DNA from: Nageia nagi
Taxonomy: Eukaryota > Pinophyta
Length of the DNA stretch: 64,000 nucleotides
Assembly: GCA_050084985.1 (NCBI GenBank)
Contig: JBITNC010000001.1
Coordinates: forward strand, 121,892,001-121,956,000
Direction of reading: 5' to 3'
The notes beneath the pieces are model-generated. The model ran no database searches, was not told the DNA's origin, and worked only from the letters and a program-made list of their open reading frames with translations. The position numbers were made by a program, and so were the translations under genes. Positions 1-13,610 of this stretch are shown here, one piece after another. Each line of letters starts with the position of its first letter. Positions within the stretch are counted from its first letter, which is position 1.

Positions 1-59
1 ATGAATCAATTGGTTGACCTTGGTGCTACTTCTAAATCATATTTTTCAAATGATAGCAG

Positions 60-335
60 TAGATTATCTACCAATATTTTGTACTTTTGTAGTAGATATT
101 CTTTACATTGAAAGATTCATTTATTCTAGTTTACAATCAATAATAAATAACCAATGAATTTAACCCTTTTTAGTTTTAATCACCATTATTTTTATAACTA
201 ATATCAGATCTTCATACTTAGTGTTATTATTTATGCATGGAAAATTAAGTTTGAAAGAATAACATTGAGGTGTAACAAATACAACACCAAAACCTTTGAT
301 TTTTTCACATCTTGATCCATCAAATTATATCACCA
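60..335 (-). pseudogene. Second (archaeal-type-like) RNase H domain of the Tat element
   Basis: Minus-strand reading shows FDGSRCEKIKGFGVVFVTP, then LNFPC.NNNTKYEDLILVIK. This matches an RNase H fold start (FDG with the first catalytic Asp) and the later CTNN.EYEALILG motif that carries the catalytic Glu. It follows a first RNase H region at about 540-1,000, and a second RNase H after the first is a known trait of Tat-lineage elements. In-frame stops are present, and the domain reaches the window edge. Confidence 0.55.
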
Positions 336-539
336 TATCTCAATCTTCTTTATGGTCAATAGGGACTTCCATCTCATCTAATTGAAAAATATGTTCATTT
401 GGTAGTTCAAGGATGAGTGGTTTATCATCAAATAATGGTGCTTTCATGAGATAATCATCTATGACTTGACCTTTGATAGATTTTTGACTTATGAATTGTA
501 GGTCAAATTCAATTAGATGCATAATCTATTTGGATGTTC

Positions 540-1700
540 TTGCATTTTTGTAGGCTTTGTTCATCATGTATTTCAAAGGGTCTACTTTAACAATTACATA
601 TGTAGTGTGATTTAACATGTAATGAATCAATTTATTAGTTGTGAAAACCATATCTAAACATAATTTTCTAAGTATATGTATTTATTTCATAACCAAAGAG
701 GGCTCAACTAAGGTAATATATAGCTTGTTCCTTATTAGTTTTGCTCTTTTGAGCAATCATAGTTCCTAATGTTGATTATGTAGCAGACATGTATAGCAGG
801 AATGGTTCCCTTTCCTTAGGCAAAATTAAAACTAGAGGTGATAAAAGATATCATTTTATTTCATAAAATGCTTCTTATTGTTCATTACCCTAGTGGAATG
901 TAATCTCCTTATTTAATAGTCTATTAAATGGTTTACACTTATCTAATAATTGAGAGATAAAACATCTTATAACTTGTAGCTTACCTTGTAAACTTTGTAA
1001 TTATTTTATATTTGAAGGGGGAGGCATATTCACTATTGCTTTTATTTTATTAGGATACACTCTAATTCCTCACCTAGAAATAATAAAACCTAATAATTTT
1101 CCTTAAGTTACTCCAAAAGATATTTCTTGGGGTTTAATCAAATACTATGCTCTAGTAGTATATCAAATATTTTGACGAGCACCTTTGTATGGTCCTCTTG
1201 AGTTTTAGATTTGGCTAATACATCATCCATGTAATCTTCCATAATATCATGCATGTAATCATGAAAAATGTATGTCATTTCCCTTTGATAATTAGCTCCT
1301 ACATTCTTTAATCCAAATGGCATTACCTTATAACAAAATGTTCCCCAAGGCATTCTAAATGCTATCTTATGTTGATCTTCTAATGCTACTTTTATCTAGT
1401 TATATCCTAAAAACCCATCCATAAGAGATACGATTTCATGTATAGTAGTAGAATTAACCAAAATAACTATGTTTGGTAGTGGAAAATCATCCTTAGGGAA
1501 AGCTTTATTTAAGTCCCTAAAGTTTGTACATATGCAAATCTTTCCACTAGACTTTTTAATTGGTACCATGTTAGAAATCCATTTAGAATAATCAATGGGA
1601 TGGATTAATTTGACATCTAAAAGTTTGTTACTCTTATTTCATCATTAATGCTATTTTTGAATGCATTTTATGTAATTTTTATTTGACAGTTTGGAATCTT
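540..1700 (-). pseudogene. Ty3/gypsy reverse transcriptase and RNase H (decayed)
   Basis: The polymerase copies element RNA into DNA, and the RNase H degrades the RNA template. The minus strand reads DLNKAFPKDDFPLPN near 1,490-1,535, MPWGTFCYKVMPFGLKN starting at 1,353, and MEDYMDDVLAKS with the YMDD catalytic box at 1,222-1,233. Downstream, ARTSKWIMHLIEFDLQ (about 500-560) is the end of the first RNase H/connection region. The segment 1,138-1,353 is open, while flanking parts carry stops and frameshifts. Spacing and motif order are normal for Ty3/gypsy pol. The copy is inactive, and the polymerase assignment is secure. Confidence 0.87.
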
Positions 1701-3149
1701 CTTTAATAACCAATTTATGTACTACCAAGTCAGAATCCAGTCTTGACATATCAATGTATGACCATGCAAATATCTTCTATTTTTCTTTAAGTATACATAC
1801 AAATTCTTATCTCTTACTTTAATTTAGTGATTTTTGTATTTGAATAATCTTAGGATTGTTAGGATCATCACTTAAGTCAACCTTAATAGTTTCTTCAATT
1901 AACATGTCAGACCTTTCCTCCAACTAATTTGGTATCGGAATTCAATTTTTAACATATATGTTGTACTCTTGATATTCACCTAAATATTGGTCTTCTAAGG
2001 TGGTGTTTATGGTGAAGTTTTAGGTTTGTAATATAGTGTCTATATCCTTGAAATATCATATTGTGGGTTGTTCAAAATATAATGTGAATTCTATAGTATA
2101 TTCATCTACCAATAAGTATGATGAAGAAATACTTGAGCTTACTGGACTTGATGATTCAAACTCATCTCTCCTAGATGAGTCAAAAGATACTATTTTTAAG
2201 GCTTAATCAAATATTTATGTGATTTCTACCATATTACTTGATACAACATTGGGAATAACCTTTCTATAGATAATGTTTCATATTCCACATTATCTTGACT
2301 TGTTATCCCTTTAGATTTTTCACACAACTTTTCATATTTTAGCATTTTTAGTTCTAGCTCAACTATTTTGCAACCAGATTCTATTTGATTCTTATTCATG
2401 TATCCCAATCATGTTTTATTAGTGTTTAATTGGTAATAAATAATTATTTTATATATAGTTCTTTGTTCATATCACCCTAAACCTTATCCTTTCCATTAAC
2501 ATCTATTGAAATATATTTGGACAAATGATCTCACATAAGTGATAAATATTCTAAAAGACCCTCATGGGGTTGGTTAAAGGAAGTATAGGTGGTTCTATAG
2601 AACCTTTATAAAGGAAGGTTTTTTATTAGGAACTTTCCCTAATGGAACTAATTGCCCCACTACACTTGGAGATTCCTTTGTTCTTCTTATTTCTTGAGTA
2701 GAAGGAATATTGAAATTAACATCATTGATTCCAAATTCTCTTATACCATAATCTATCAATTTATGGTCATGGATAAATGTTTTATGACTTATGTTTTCTA
2801 GAAAATCATCACTTTTTACTGATGTATTCATAGGAGAATATATTTTTGATGAATAACCTTTACTTAACTCTCTAACTTTCATGCTCTTTCCTCCCATGTA
2901 CATCTTTCTTAGGATGTTGGTTATATTTTTATGTTGAATCATTATTGATCTTTTATTGAGCATTGGATAATTCTTAATTGATAATAAATTCTTCTTTCAA
3001 AGAGTTCAAGGAAGGATTATTTTTACCTACTCTTGTTATTGATGGTTTTTCTAGTAATATAGGTATTGTAAGATAATAAGTGGATGGCAAGCCACTTCTT
3101 TTGATAGATACACATTATTACAATGTTAATATGTATTTTAATCTCCATG

Positions 3150-3525
3150 TACATAATGCACTACACACTTGTGAATATACTTTAAATAATTATGATACAT
3201 TGATGGGATGCACTGCATGTCTCTAATCCAAGGTCTTCCTAAAATAATATTATACTGAGTTATGTCTCCTTCAATTACTTACAGTATTGTTTACACTATT
3301 TTAGATCCTATGATAATAGGTAATGAAATAGATCCCATTGTTGAATATAAAGCATCATTGAACACTTTTAATTACAAGTTTGATGCAAAAATATGTGAGA
3401 ATAGAAGATTTAAATTTATATGCATAGTTGTTGAAATAATGTTTATCATTGAACCTTCATCAATTAATATTCTTTTAAAACTCTTTCCATCCACTTTAGC
3501 TATGATATCCAAGGGAGGATATTGA
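3150..3525 (-). pseudogene. Aspartic protease region of the Tat element
   Basis: Minus-strand translation gives KVDGKSFKRILI followed by DEGSMINIIS, in the place of the retropepsin D-S/T-G triad, then ILGRPWIRDMQCIPSMYH, which matches the conserved L.GR.WI..M..VPS..H stretch after the Tat protease. Asp-Glu-Gly instead of Asp-Ser/Thr-Gly means a key residue is altered. It lies between gag and RT, as expected. The segment 1,700-3,150 is the poorly conserved linker to RT, in which I see nothing else. Confidence 0.55.
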
Positions 3526-3539
3526 TCATGTATTTTATT

Positions 3540-6200
3540 TTATTTTTTAACTTCATGATCATAGAACACAATAGTAGGTTTTTGACTTGCTTTAATGCTT
3601 CCTACAAAAGACACAAAGCTTTCAAGTTCATTTATGTCCAATTCAATTATTTGTAATAACTGATTCATCACATCTCTATGATTCTTAGATTGTTGTAGTA
3701 ACTCAAATAAAGATATTTTCACTTGTAAATTCTTTAATTGTTTATGTAAGGCCCCTTTCACTAAAACCTTAAGGGGTTGAGGTATAGGTATATTGGGTTG
3801 TGCAATAGCCTCATCTAGTTGATTGTATAGAATATTATATTTCCTTTCTTTATTCCTTTGAGCTCTCATGGTAATGTTTACCATCCCTACAAATGTTGAG
3901 TTGTAATAACTCTAATTGTGTTTCACTTGATTCTCATGTGGATGCAATGACATGTTATTAGCTTGATGTTGAGGAAGAGGATTTTGATAAATTCCCAAAT
4001 TTTGATTAGTTATATCTAGGGGATTATCGACTTCCAATTTTCCTCAATCAATCAAATTTTGATTTTTATGTTCTAAATTCTTGCACTTATTTATGTCATG
4101 ACCTTTTTAATGATGGAAATGACAGTATTCATTTTCATTATACCATCTACTATTTTTATCATTCATATGTTTAGGTTTTATCTCTAGTAATGTAATTACT
4201 TGATGATCACAAAGTTTCTTTAGAATATCATAAAGGGACTCTAACAAATGTGTGAAATTTCTTATTGTTATAAAGTATTTTTCCTCATTTTGTGAAGGAT
4301 TTGGTTCTTCTTATTTGGTGATAGAAACTTTGTTGGCCAATGATGTTTTACTTATTTTTTCTATTTGATTTTTTTTAACATAAGATTCTTTTTTCTTACC
4401 TTTTATTTCACCATCTTGGATTTTTACCTTTTCAATTATGATATCTTGGGAGATAGCTTATTCAAAGGTATTATGTTGTTGGATTAATAAGGTACTAGTA
4501 ATAAGTCTTAAACAACTTTGACTAAACATTTTTACCAATACTTCTTGAGGTAGAGTGTAGGGCATGCTTATCAATATTACCCTCCATCTTGAGATGAAAT
4601 TAGTAATCGATTCATCATGAAATTGTTCTAATCTTGTATGATCATTAATGGAGGTTTTATCTTTGATATTTATCCCCAAGAAATAGATTTTCCAACTATG
4701 CGTATGAACAAATACTATATTTTGTTAATTTATTATACCAGTCCATTGCTTTTCTAACAAGTGTCATGGGAAAGATGCACAACATCAATGCATCATCATT
4801 AGCAATAACATATATTGAATACTTAAGTCATATATGTTCTTCAGGATCTTCCTTTTCTTTGAACATCTCAATTTTTGGGATTTCAAATTTGAAAGGAATT
4901 TGCTTTTCAGAAAAACTTGGATGAATTAGTTCATTGCAAATTATTTCATATGACATGTTTTGTTTACTTTACAAATGTAACTCTTTTTCAATTTTGATCA
5001 ATCTTTTATAAATATCATCCTATTTTCATAGTTGAATTTGATGCATGGGATATTCATCATTTCTATGATCCACTTTTCCTTCATACCTTAGTAATGATTC
5101 ATATCTTTGTTCATAAGGTGTTTGGGCATCATAGTAAACTCCATCATATGGTGGATAAGGTGATGGAGTTTGATATGGAGGTAGTTGTTGTTGCATTTGT
5201 TGTTGATGTAGTGGTGTAGGAGGGTAATACGATTGGCCCTTATTTCTAAGTGGAGGTAAATGATACCTTTGAAGCTCATCTTATCATTTTTTGAGAGAAG
5301 CCTCTTTTCTCTTAGCCAGGTAAGGGTCTTGATATTTATACACCCCATGACCTTATGGAGATAGAGATCATGCTCTAGATTTTTTTTATTATTCACCATC
5401 ATTTGATTAGGTACAGGTTGGATTTGAACATTTTCCTTATTAGGTTATCTTATTAGTACCCTATTTTGATGTACATTGAGCATGGGTTATGCTTGCAATC
5501 ATGGTTGTTGAATGAATTCTATAGGATTAGCTTGTTTTTAGACACTTGGATTATACAAAACCATTTATTGTTATGGTTAGCATTGTATATTATTTTGAGG
5601 TGGATTCTCTTTCCTACGCACATAGGGAGGTATTCCTTGTAATTTAAACCTTGTTAGATCAAGGTTGTTTCTCACATCACATTCTTGTCTAAGGATTCTA
5701 TGGATTTACAAAGGAGCTAGTGTGTATATTTTAAAACATAACAAGAATTATTATAAACTCTAGAATGATCTCTCAATTCTTACATAGGGGTAGTTGTGTG
5801 TATGGACATTTGATCATCAAATTTTTCCATTTGCCTAGAGATAGTGAAAAGCATATAATCATATCTTCATAGATATGATTACACTAAATGTTCATCTGAT
5901 AGATATCATGTGACATGATCATACTTAGGTCTAAAAGGGCCTATTTGGAGTATGGTATCAGTTTAATGAGTTTATGAAGTAGGTATATTTCTTAGTACAA
6001 TCTCTTCTACATCATCAACTTGTTATGTATCTTCTACTAAATAATATAGATTTAGAGGAAGGCTATGGGGATGAGAAGAATTAGATATTCTTAATTGTGC
6101 TAAATAGTTTATAACTATATATAATTCATTATCAATAGGATTTAGATAGGCTATATTTTTTTTTCGAAGAGTTTCTCTTCTCAAAGTGTTCCTACTAGAC
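3540..6200 (-). pseudogene. Gag polyprotein of the Tat element (decayed)
   Basis: Gag forms the particle shell. On the minus strand, DESITNFISRWRVILISMP and QEVLVKMFSQSCL (about 4,500-4,640) match the retrotransposon gag core (RWR, then E..V..F...L). Downstream, YCHFHH, GHDINKCKNLEHK and NLID.GKLEV (about 4,050-4,145) form the zinc-knuckle-like block typical of Tat gag. The stretch at 5,088-5,402 is Gln/His/Pro-rich linker. Several stops and frameshifts break the frame, and no start codon can be fixed. Confidence 0.7.
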
Positions 6201-6614
6201 CTATGACTTCTTCTTATTCTAATCTCATTGTTCAGTTCTTATTTATTTGTATTTTTATTTTTATTTTTATTTATTTGTATTTTTAGTTTTATTTTTCTTT
6301 TATACCATACTATAATTAAAATAAAGAAAACATTGAACATAGCAATTCTATTTTTATCTTTTGAATTTATGTTTGAGAGAAAACAATTATATGCACAAAT
6401 AACCTACATGCATACTCACCTTTTTTATGTGATTAACTTTTCTAGATTTTTGGTATATTAAATTAATATTTTTAATATTAATGGTATGAATTGTATATTT
6501 TAATCTTGTTAATTTTTCTAAATTATTTTTTTAATCAAATGTTTAAGCAAGGTAGCTAGGCTGGTAATCCTATAAGTAATCTAGGGATAAGTAACAACTT
6601 GGTACTTAAATTGG

Positions 6615-6628
6615 TCCCCATTATGCAA
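6615..6628 (-). other. Possible primer-binding site of the left Tat element
   Basis: The plus-strand string TCCCCATTATGCAA resembles, with two gaps, TCCCCAATGGTGCCAA found at the same place in the second Tat element. Read on the minus strand, both are derivable from a TGG.GCC.TTGGGGA-type site. Position between gag and LTR fits; the match is weak. Confidence 0.35.
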
Positions 6629-8833
6629 TGGGGCTCAAGGAATATTGTTGAGAACTCTTGGTGATAAAATCTAAGTATAACCCCCTTTTTTATAGTCATT
6701 TGATGGAAAGTAAAACTTCTAACCTATGAGCTTTGTATTCATCTCTAGGTTTTGGCTTTAAGGCTCATTATATTTTATCGATGAGAATATGAGAGAATAA
6801 GAATCAATGATTGCTAATAACATCCAAATAATTGATTTCATTTTTAAAAGGTCTCATATTATGCATTTAATAAAATAAAATACTAATGAGTGCAACTTCT
6901 AACCCTCCCAATCATACATGTCCATTAATTCAAACTTTTTAATGTGATTCAAATAATATATTAATTAATGTGAAAGTTAATCTAGATACAATGAGATTTA
7001 TTACCTTTAATGAGGTTCATTAACCAAATAAAATATTAAAATCTTGCTTATTACTTATTCTTAGAGTCACAATCCTTTGATAACCTCTCAGCATGGTAAG
7101 GTAGATAAGTAAGAAGCCATTAATGTGAGTAAATTTACTTTAATGCAAATTTATTCCCCTTCTTATGAGTCACAATCTATCAACCACCTCTTGGTGTGGT
7201 AAGGAAAACAAGTAAGAGTATTAATATGTAGAGTATAACCACCAAATTTATTAACCAATTTAGTGTACCCTAATCTACCTGAAACCCGATAAATTCTCCT
7301 TATGTTCATTCCAATTTTAATGACTATTAATTACTCATTCCAAGTGTGTAATTAACTTAGTGTAAATTCATTTACTATTTTATTATGATAAAGTGAAAAA
7401 ATAAAAGGCTCATTTACCCTTTTTCTATCACATCCATTTTGGTCACCTCTATATCACTTTTTAGTGCAAAGGGAGAGCATAGGTGGAAAGAATAGAAAAA
7501 TTTTAAGTGAGCGAGTTTGTTTATTTGTATGATCCATTCTCAAAAAGAGAATAAGTAAATAAAATTTAGAAACTTATCCAAATAAATGCAAAAAATAATG
7601 CATATTATTAGTGATATTCAATATCCTCCCTTTATGCATTCTGAGCATAGGGATCACAAGTAAGATGTTCATTTCTAATCCTCAATCTTAATTCCTAAGG
7701 TGTGCTTATGAAATTGATAAGAATAAAAAAATTTGACCTTATACTAATAGTCATTGGCATTTTGATAGAGTCACTAGCATTTTAATCCAATCACTAACAT
7801 CCAATTCTCAATCACTGATCTTTTTGCAACTTAATCCTGAAAAATATAGAACACAAAATGAAATTATTTCACTACCACATGACATAAACTATAAACACAT
7901 GCATAAAAACATGGAAAAAACCCCTACATCTTATCATTGATGTTGTTTGCATGAGAGGGGCCCTCCTTCTAGTGCTTAGAATGTTGTACTCAAAAAGTAA
8001 CCCTATTAGCAAATAAGATAAGATATGTTACAACTAATATTTTTCTTTATTGCTCTTGATTAGACCATCAAATTATTACAAATGATGAATCTATTTCAAT
8101 CTGGTTTGCTTGCAAAAAAGGCTTTTTTATAAAATAATGTTTAGGACTTCATAGGTTTGATTTTAGTTTCTACAAGATTTGAGGATTGTCTTCTAAAACC
8201 TATAAGAAGAATATGGGTCTCTTAGTTATATTCAACTCTTTAAGACTTTCTTCCATCAATTCAGTTGCTATGCACCTATAGACCTTGCACACATGCAAAT
8301 AGAAAATACATCAAACATGCATGTTCATATCATAAAATCAACATAACAAAAATATAAATAAGCATATAAAATGTATAATAATAATGCATCTAAATTAGTA
8401 AAACTTGGATGTGTTTTGATAGAGTAAATTTGCATTCAAATTGGGTCCCTTTGCTTCATGATTGAAGGATTTATTTATAGATTTTGGATAAAATCAAATT
8501 TTCTAATTTTTAGATAAAAATCTATATAGAAAAGCCTATCCAACTTTTTTCATGGCTATGATTTGAAGTGGGGATGCATGGGATGTATGATTAGTCATCC
8601 ATTATCCTTTGCTTTCTTTACAAGATGCTTCAGGTGTTGCCATTTTTATTTTGCTTTTGCCAACTTCATAATCATCGATGTCCAAGTACTGAATGCCAAT
8701 GATTGGTATGAGTTATCATTTTCCAAGTGTTGGGCACTAGTGTTTGATAGACTATAGTAAACTTTTTAATTTACTTTAATTTTTTCACACTTCTTTTGTC
8801 TATCGAAAGAAGGGTCATTTTTAGGTGTCTACA
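6629..8833 (-). repeat. 5' LTR of the left Tat element
   Basis: The right boundary is well marked: read on the minus strand it begins TGTAGACACCTAAAAATG at 8,833, the usual Tat LTR start. A minus-strand TATA-like box, CTATAAATAA, lies at 8,471-8,480, about 350 bp inside, followed by GGGACCCAATTTG, which also occurs after the TATA box of the LTR at 32,387-33,543. The inner boundary is inferred from the PBS-like site. Only one LTR is in the window, so it cannot be checked against its partner. Confidence 0.55.
8471..8480 (-). promoter_or_regulatory. TATA box of Tat LTR
   Basis: CTATAAATAA on the minus strand, within the LTR and oriented towards gag-pol. The same arrangement (TATAAATA, then AAAGGGACCCAATTT) recurs in the nested LTR at about 33,048-33,095. 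Confidence 0.4.
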
Positions 8834-11800
8834 CTCTGACAAACATGGTGAGAAAGAAATGGGTTTTATGGTGAAGGATTTCTTGAATAAGACTCCTAAT
8901 GACAACCATATCAATGATAAAAATAATCTTTTTGAATTCAGGATTTCTTCCATATTTATAAATTTTATATGCAAACACAATTCAAAGTCTTTTATGTTCA
9001 ATTTCAAAAGAGTTTATATAAGTTATGTAATGTTGATTTTGTATACAATGGGGTATTTAAATTTATTTGGGGTTTTTTTTTACTTCAATCAAATGTTTTT
9101 CATTCATAGATTAACATAAAACTTGTGATCTTTGCAAGAAGAGTTTTATCATATTACTTTTTAATATTTTAATCCTTAAAAAGGTAATTAACATTCCTTT
9201 AAAGCATGGATTAAAGAAAATATTATTGATAATACATGAAAGGAAGCTATTTGATTGCTTTTAGAAAAGAGAGAAAAAATTTAATTTAAGCATAAATAAA
9301 ATTATATATATTTATATGTAAAATTTTAAATATTTTTATAAAATTTAAAATTATATATATAATATTTAATAATCATCTTTTTTCAATAAATTATTTCCTA
9401 GATTTTGAAATTGCCATCTTCATTATATGCACTTCTATAGGAATAGCCAACATGATAATCAAAATTGCCTTTTTTATAAAATTATAAATTAGAAATTTTT
9501 CTTAAAATAAACCTTAATTAACCATCATCTCTCATGTTTTGGTTCCTTTATCAATTAGGGTATTACTTGCCACCTATTATGTTCTAATTCCTTTGTTAAT
9601 TGGGTATTGATCATTATCTTTGTATATTTTTATTCCTTTGTAAGTTTAGGATATTAATTATCACCCTTTTTTATGTTTAGCATAAGAACCATCATTACAC
9701 TTGCCATTTCATATAACACCTTAATTCTTACAGCTACATATGAACTATCACATTGATGGTTCATATATGAACTATCACATTGATGGTTCATATATGAACC
9801 ATCACTTATCCATGAATAGGCATTACATGACACCATGATGATCAAGATTTATGCCATAACATTATGCTTTTTGCAAGATAATAATTGAATTGGATTTATA
9901 GGTTGGTTTTTTAATTAACCATCATAATTATATGAATGGGGCATTAAATTCTTGCATGACAATATATATTAATTTCATATTTGCTCTAATAATTGGTAAG
10001 TCTTTCAAGATGAAACATATATATTTTTTGGATATGGTATTTCTTATTTCTTTAACAAGTTCTTTGCCTTAATTTCTTCACTCTTTTTTGAGGCTCATTA
10101 TTGTAAAAACCAAGGTAAAGAAGGGTAAGGATACCCACTCAAAAGGGTCCCTAAAAGATACTTCTATATTCAAGGAATTACTCTCTCACTTTTTTTTAAA
10201 TTTTTCTTAGGAATTTATCTTCCTTTGTAAGAAAAATTTCATTTCATTACTTTTCACTTTCAAAGGGGGGGGGGATTTTTAATACCTTAAAATGAATCAT
10301 CGTATTTCTTCTACATGGTGATATCTCATATGTTGTGTTATTTATTATGTATAAAACATTGTAATGTCCTTGGTTGAATTCACCAATAAAGTCTATCCAT
10401 GCTTATAAACACCCTCATATGAGATATATTATGGACATAGATTACAAATTTATCTTGATATCCTAATCTTATACCTAGGTGTTTCTTAATATCGCTTATC
10501 ATGTTTGGAATTTGATCTAGCAATATATATTATCTTATTTCTTTCCATGAATAGGTCTAATATCACATGAATTATTAGTCAATAACTTGGTGATATATGA
10601 TATTCTAATTACCTAATGATATTGGAAAACTTACTTGGGTGATCTCTATGGTATCATAGGGTGAAACCACTCATTTCCATCCTTTTGCTATCTGGATATC
10701 TTTCCATGACTTATCCTTCAACCTACATAATTTATTTTGTTGTGTGATCCATCATTCCAAGTAAGTACATAGGTTTGTTAGTTCTCATCCCTATTCTTGA
10801 TAGGTAGGTTGAATTAATATTTATCATATTGTTTCTAGTAAATCATTTCAATATTCATTTATTATAGTTGATATATTTGTTTGATGTTATTGTTATGTTA
10901 ATTAAGATTATATCTAGTTAATTTTCGATATCAACAATGTTAGCCAATTATTCTTATAATTTAGTTAATAAATTGATTAACCTTACCACTTATTTACTCA
11001 ATTTAGGATTTTATAACCTATTTTTATTTTTTTTAAGAGGTATATATTTTTTCTTGAAACTTTTAGTATCATTTGTTTTTATATTCCCTCATGTCCAAGG
11101 TGCCATGATTGGTTTTTATTTCAAGACAAATTTGTTTGAATATTTTATTCTCATTTTAGAGGCATATTGAATAATATTATTCATTATGATAAAATCATTA
11201 TAATTCTAATTTTTATTCAATTCACATTCTTTTATAACAAGTTTACAAATGATGGATCTATTTCTAGTCATCATTTGTCCTCCAAAATATTTTAATTTAC
11301 ATCAAGTTTTCTAATGTATGTTATCACATCCTTGGAGACATCAAGTTATTGTCTTTGATTAAATATATTTAAATCAATCCTTAAAAATATAATTTTATCC
11401 TTAACATGATTCATTGATAAATTTATTTTGTAACACAACCATAAATTCCTTTGAAGTAGGTTCGTGGTTAGGCAACAAGATAGTAGTCTCTACTCACCTT
11501 ATTTTACCTCATTTTTTTCTTTTTTCCATAATTCCACTTTTCCCTTTTACTATTTCTTCATTTCATATGATATTATATAATTTTTTAGTTAAGCAATTAT
11601 TTTATCCTAATTAATAAGTTATAGTGTTTGAGCCTTTGTCTTTGATACCAAATGTAATGCCTCTCTAGTTCATGAACTAAATATAGTAATAAATCCTTTT
11701 ATGATTTTCCTTTATTATTATAAAAATAATAATGATATAGTATCTCCCTAATATATTAAATACTCATTTAAAATTATAATCAAATTATTTTACATTAATT

Positions 11801-12880
11801 TCATTATCATATCATATTACACCCTATATATTGATGATAAGAGAGTTGTATATTACTTTTATACCTAAACTAAGTTCGTATATTGTTCTCTCTACACTTG
11901 AACATTAATTCTCAATGTATGAATGAATAAATCAATGACATAAATTTTAGAGTTAAAAATCTCACATGTATTACACATTCAATACTACATAAACTATGCA
12001 ACTCTAACGTATATAAATGTTAACTCTAAATACAAGAAAGCCATTCTTTCAAGACAGGAAAATATATGATGTGTTGTTTGCATTTTTCTATACATAATAA
12101 TTGCATAAACAAATTCAATGAATACAAGTCATTTTTTACAATCAAATTTACATGTATTCATGTTTCTAATGATTTCATAACATAATTTCATTTTATATAT
12201 GAAATTTGGAATACTCTAGTCTATATTTTCAAGTATAAAATTCAACTTATTATTGCATGTTTGCATATATTTTAAACAAAAAATTTCATTTGCATGAATT
12301 GAATAAGTATTTATACTTATTCATTCAAATATTTCTTATGATTAATTATTCAAGTATCACTTTATTAATAAGTGTAAATGTAGAAAATGCAAAATATTTA
12401 GTAAAATTATACATGCATTACTTAATATGTATCACATGAATGTATTTTGTTCAAGTATATCTTAATATGATTAAGTAAAATATTTCTCAAGTACTTGATA
12501 TAAATGGAATACAATTGCTTCAAAGATGAGTGAAATTCATTTTGGCCTCATCCTAAAATGTATAAATGCAAATTCATTCATATAGTTCCTAACATGTATA
12601 AGTGCATATTCACTGAAGTATCCTTAATATATAATTTATTAAAGCATTCCTATCATGCATTTACACCAATGCACTCTTTTCAAACCATGATGTTTACTAA
12701 GTTTAAAACCCATGCTTATGATTTGGGTGTTAAATAAATTTATATTATTATTTTATACTAACATTTTAAATTAACCTTTCAATATTTTAAACTAATATCA
12801 AATGCATATTGTATTCAAGTAATAATAATAACATAATTTTATGATTTTATATTTCACCTAACATTTATCATTAACATGCA
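8834..12880. other. Anonymous AT-rich intergenic DNA
   Basis: I find no gene or recognisable element domain here. Reading frames are short and of low complexity. It holds a 27-bp tandem repeat near 9,741, a ten-base G run at 10,265-10,274 and long A/T-rich stretches. The part next to the LTR end (8,834-9,120) shows no obvious target duplication that can be tested, because the other LTR is outside the window. Confidence 0.5.
9741..9806. repeat. 27-bp tandem repeat with internal inverted repeat
   Basis: Units start at 9,741, 9,768 and 9,795 (the third partial). Each unit contains GAACTATCACATTGATGGTT flanked by TATGAAC and GTTCATA, which are reverse complements, so each unit could form a hairpin. 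Copies one and two are identical. Confidence 0.85.
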
Positions 12881-12889
12881 TTTATAATT

Positions 12890-13600
12890 AGGCTCAAAGG
12901 GGGTGGTAGAGGTTGATAGCCTAACCTGTTAGAATAATGACATGCAAACAAAACCACTTTAGGAGGAAGGAAAGGGGAACCCCCAACCTAACACCATGGA
13001 AGTAGATGAATCTACTAGCTAACCCTAAGAGAATATGATGGAGGAACCCAAGAAAGAAATAATAGGGGTTGAGGATGAATGGAACCCCCCATAGAGGGGA
13101 TCACAATGGACCCTATGGATGATCAAGTGGTGGAACCAAGTTAAATGGAGCTTACCTTAGTTTAAACTAAGGTAGAAATGGTTGATAGTGAAGATGACCC
13201 TAAGAAGGATACCTCTAAATTAGTTGAGCTTGAAGAACCACTAGCCCAACCAGAGGAGGAGGGTTAAGACACAACCTTAGCTTTGGAACTCATCTTAAGA
13301 GCTTATAGCCAACCTAGCCTTTTAGACTAGCAAAATGAGCCTAAGAAGGATCAACTGACTTGGGAAAAAGGAAAAGGAAACATCTTAGGAGCTACATAGA
13401 CCCCAATCAAGATAATACCAATTACTGTAAGGAAACTAGGGAGCCCAACTCTAAGAGGTCTAATAAAAAATCCCTTAAGAAGAGGAGAATGAGAGGCTCT
13501 ATTACCAGCATTCCAACACCTAAAGGAACCTATGACCCTAATTAGCCAAGGCCTAATACTAAGAAGAAGGGATAGGATCCTTCCTTCTAGGCATAATGAA
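12890..13600 (+). pseudogene. Unidentified coding-like relic (possibly LINE ORF1)
   Basis: This block is richer in G+C and purines than its surroundings, and its plus-strand frames read like a charged, lysine-rich protein: EEPLAQPEEEG, KGKGKHLRSYIDPNQDN, SNKKSLKKRRMRGS. Stops are frequent, so it is not a working gene. Charged tails of this kind occur in plant LINE ORF1 proteins just before ORF2, but I see neither the DUF4283 domain nor a zinc knuckle. The identity is open. Confidence 0.3.
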
Positions 13601-13610
13601 TTTCTTTTCA

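Larger units (their letters stand above)
1..8833 (-). mobile_element. Tat-lineage Ty3/gypsy retrotransposon, left-truncated, decayed
   Basis: Read on the minus strand, the order is 5' LTR (about 6,629-8,833), PBS-like site, gag, protease, reverse transcriptase, RNase H and a second RNase H, as in Ty3/gypsy elements. The integrase and 3' LTR would lie left of base 1. Assignment to the Tat lineage rests on the RT stretch DLNKAFPKDDFPLPN, a gag knuckle with YCHFHH and GHDINKC, two consecutive RNase H-like domains, and a long LTR whose end has the form TGTAGACACC. Frameshifts and stops interrupt every domain, so the copy is dead. The LTR and gag start are the least certain parts. Confidence 0.85.

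Noticed and set aside
10265-10274. G10 run as a polypurine tract of an LTR element
   Set aside because: No LTR start (TG) with a partner repeat follows on either side.
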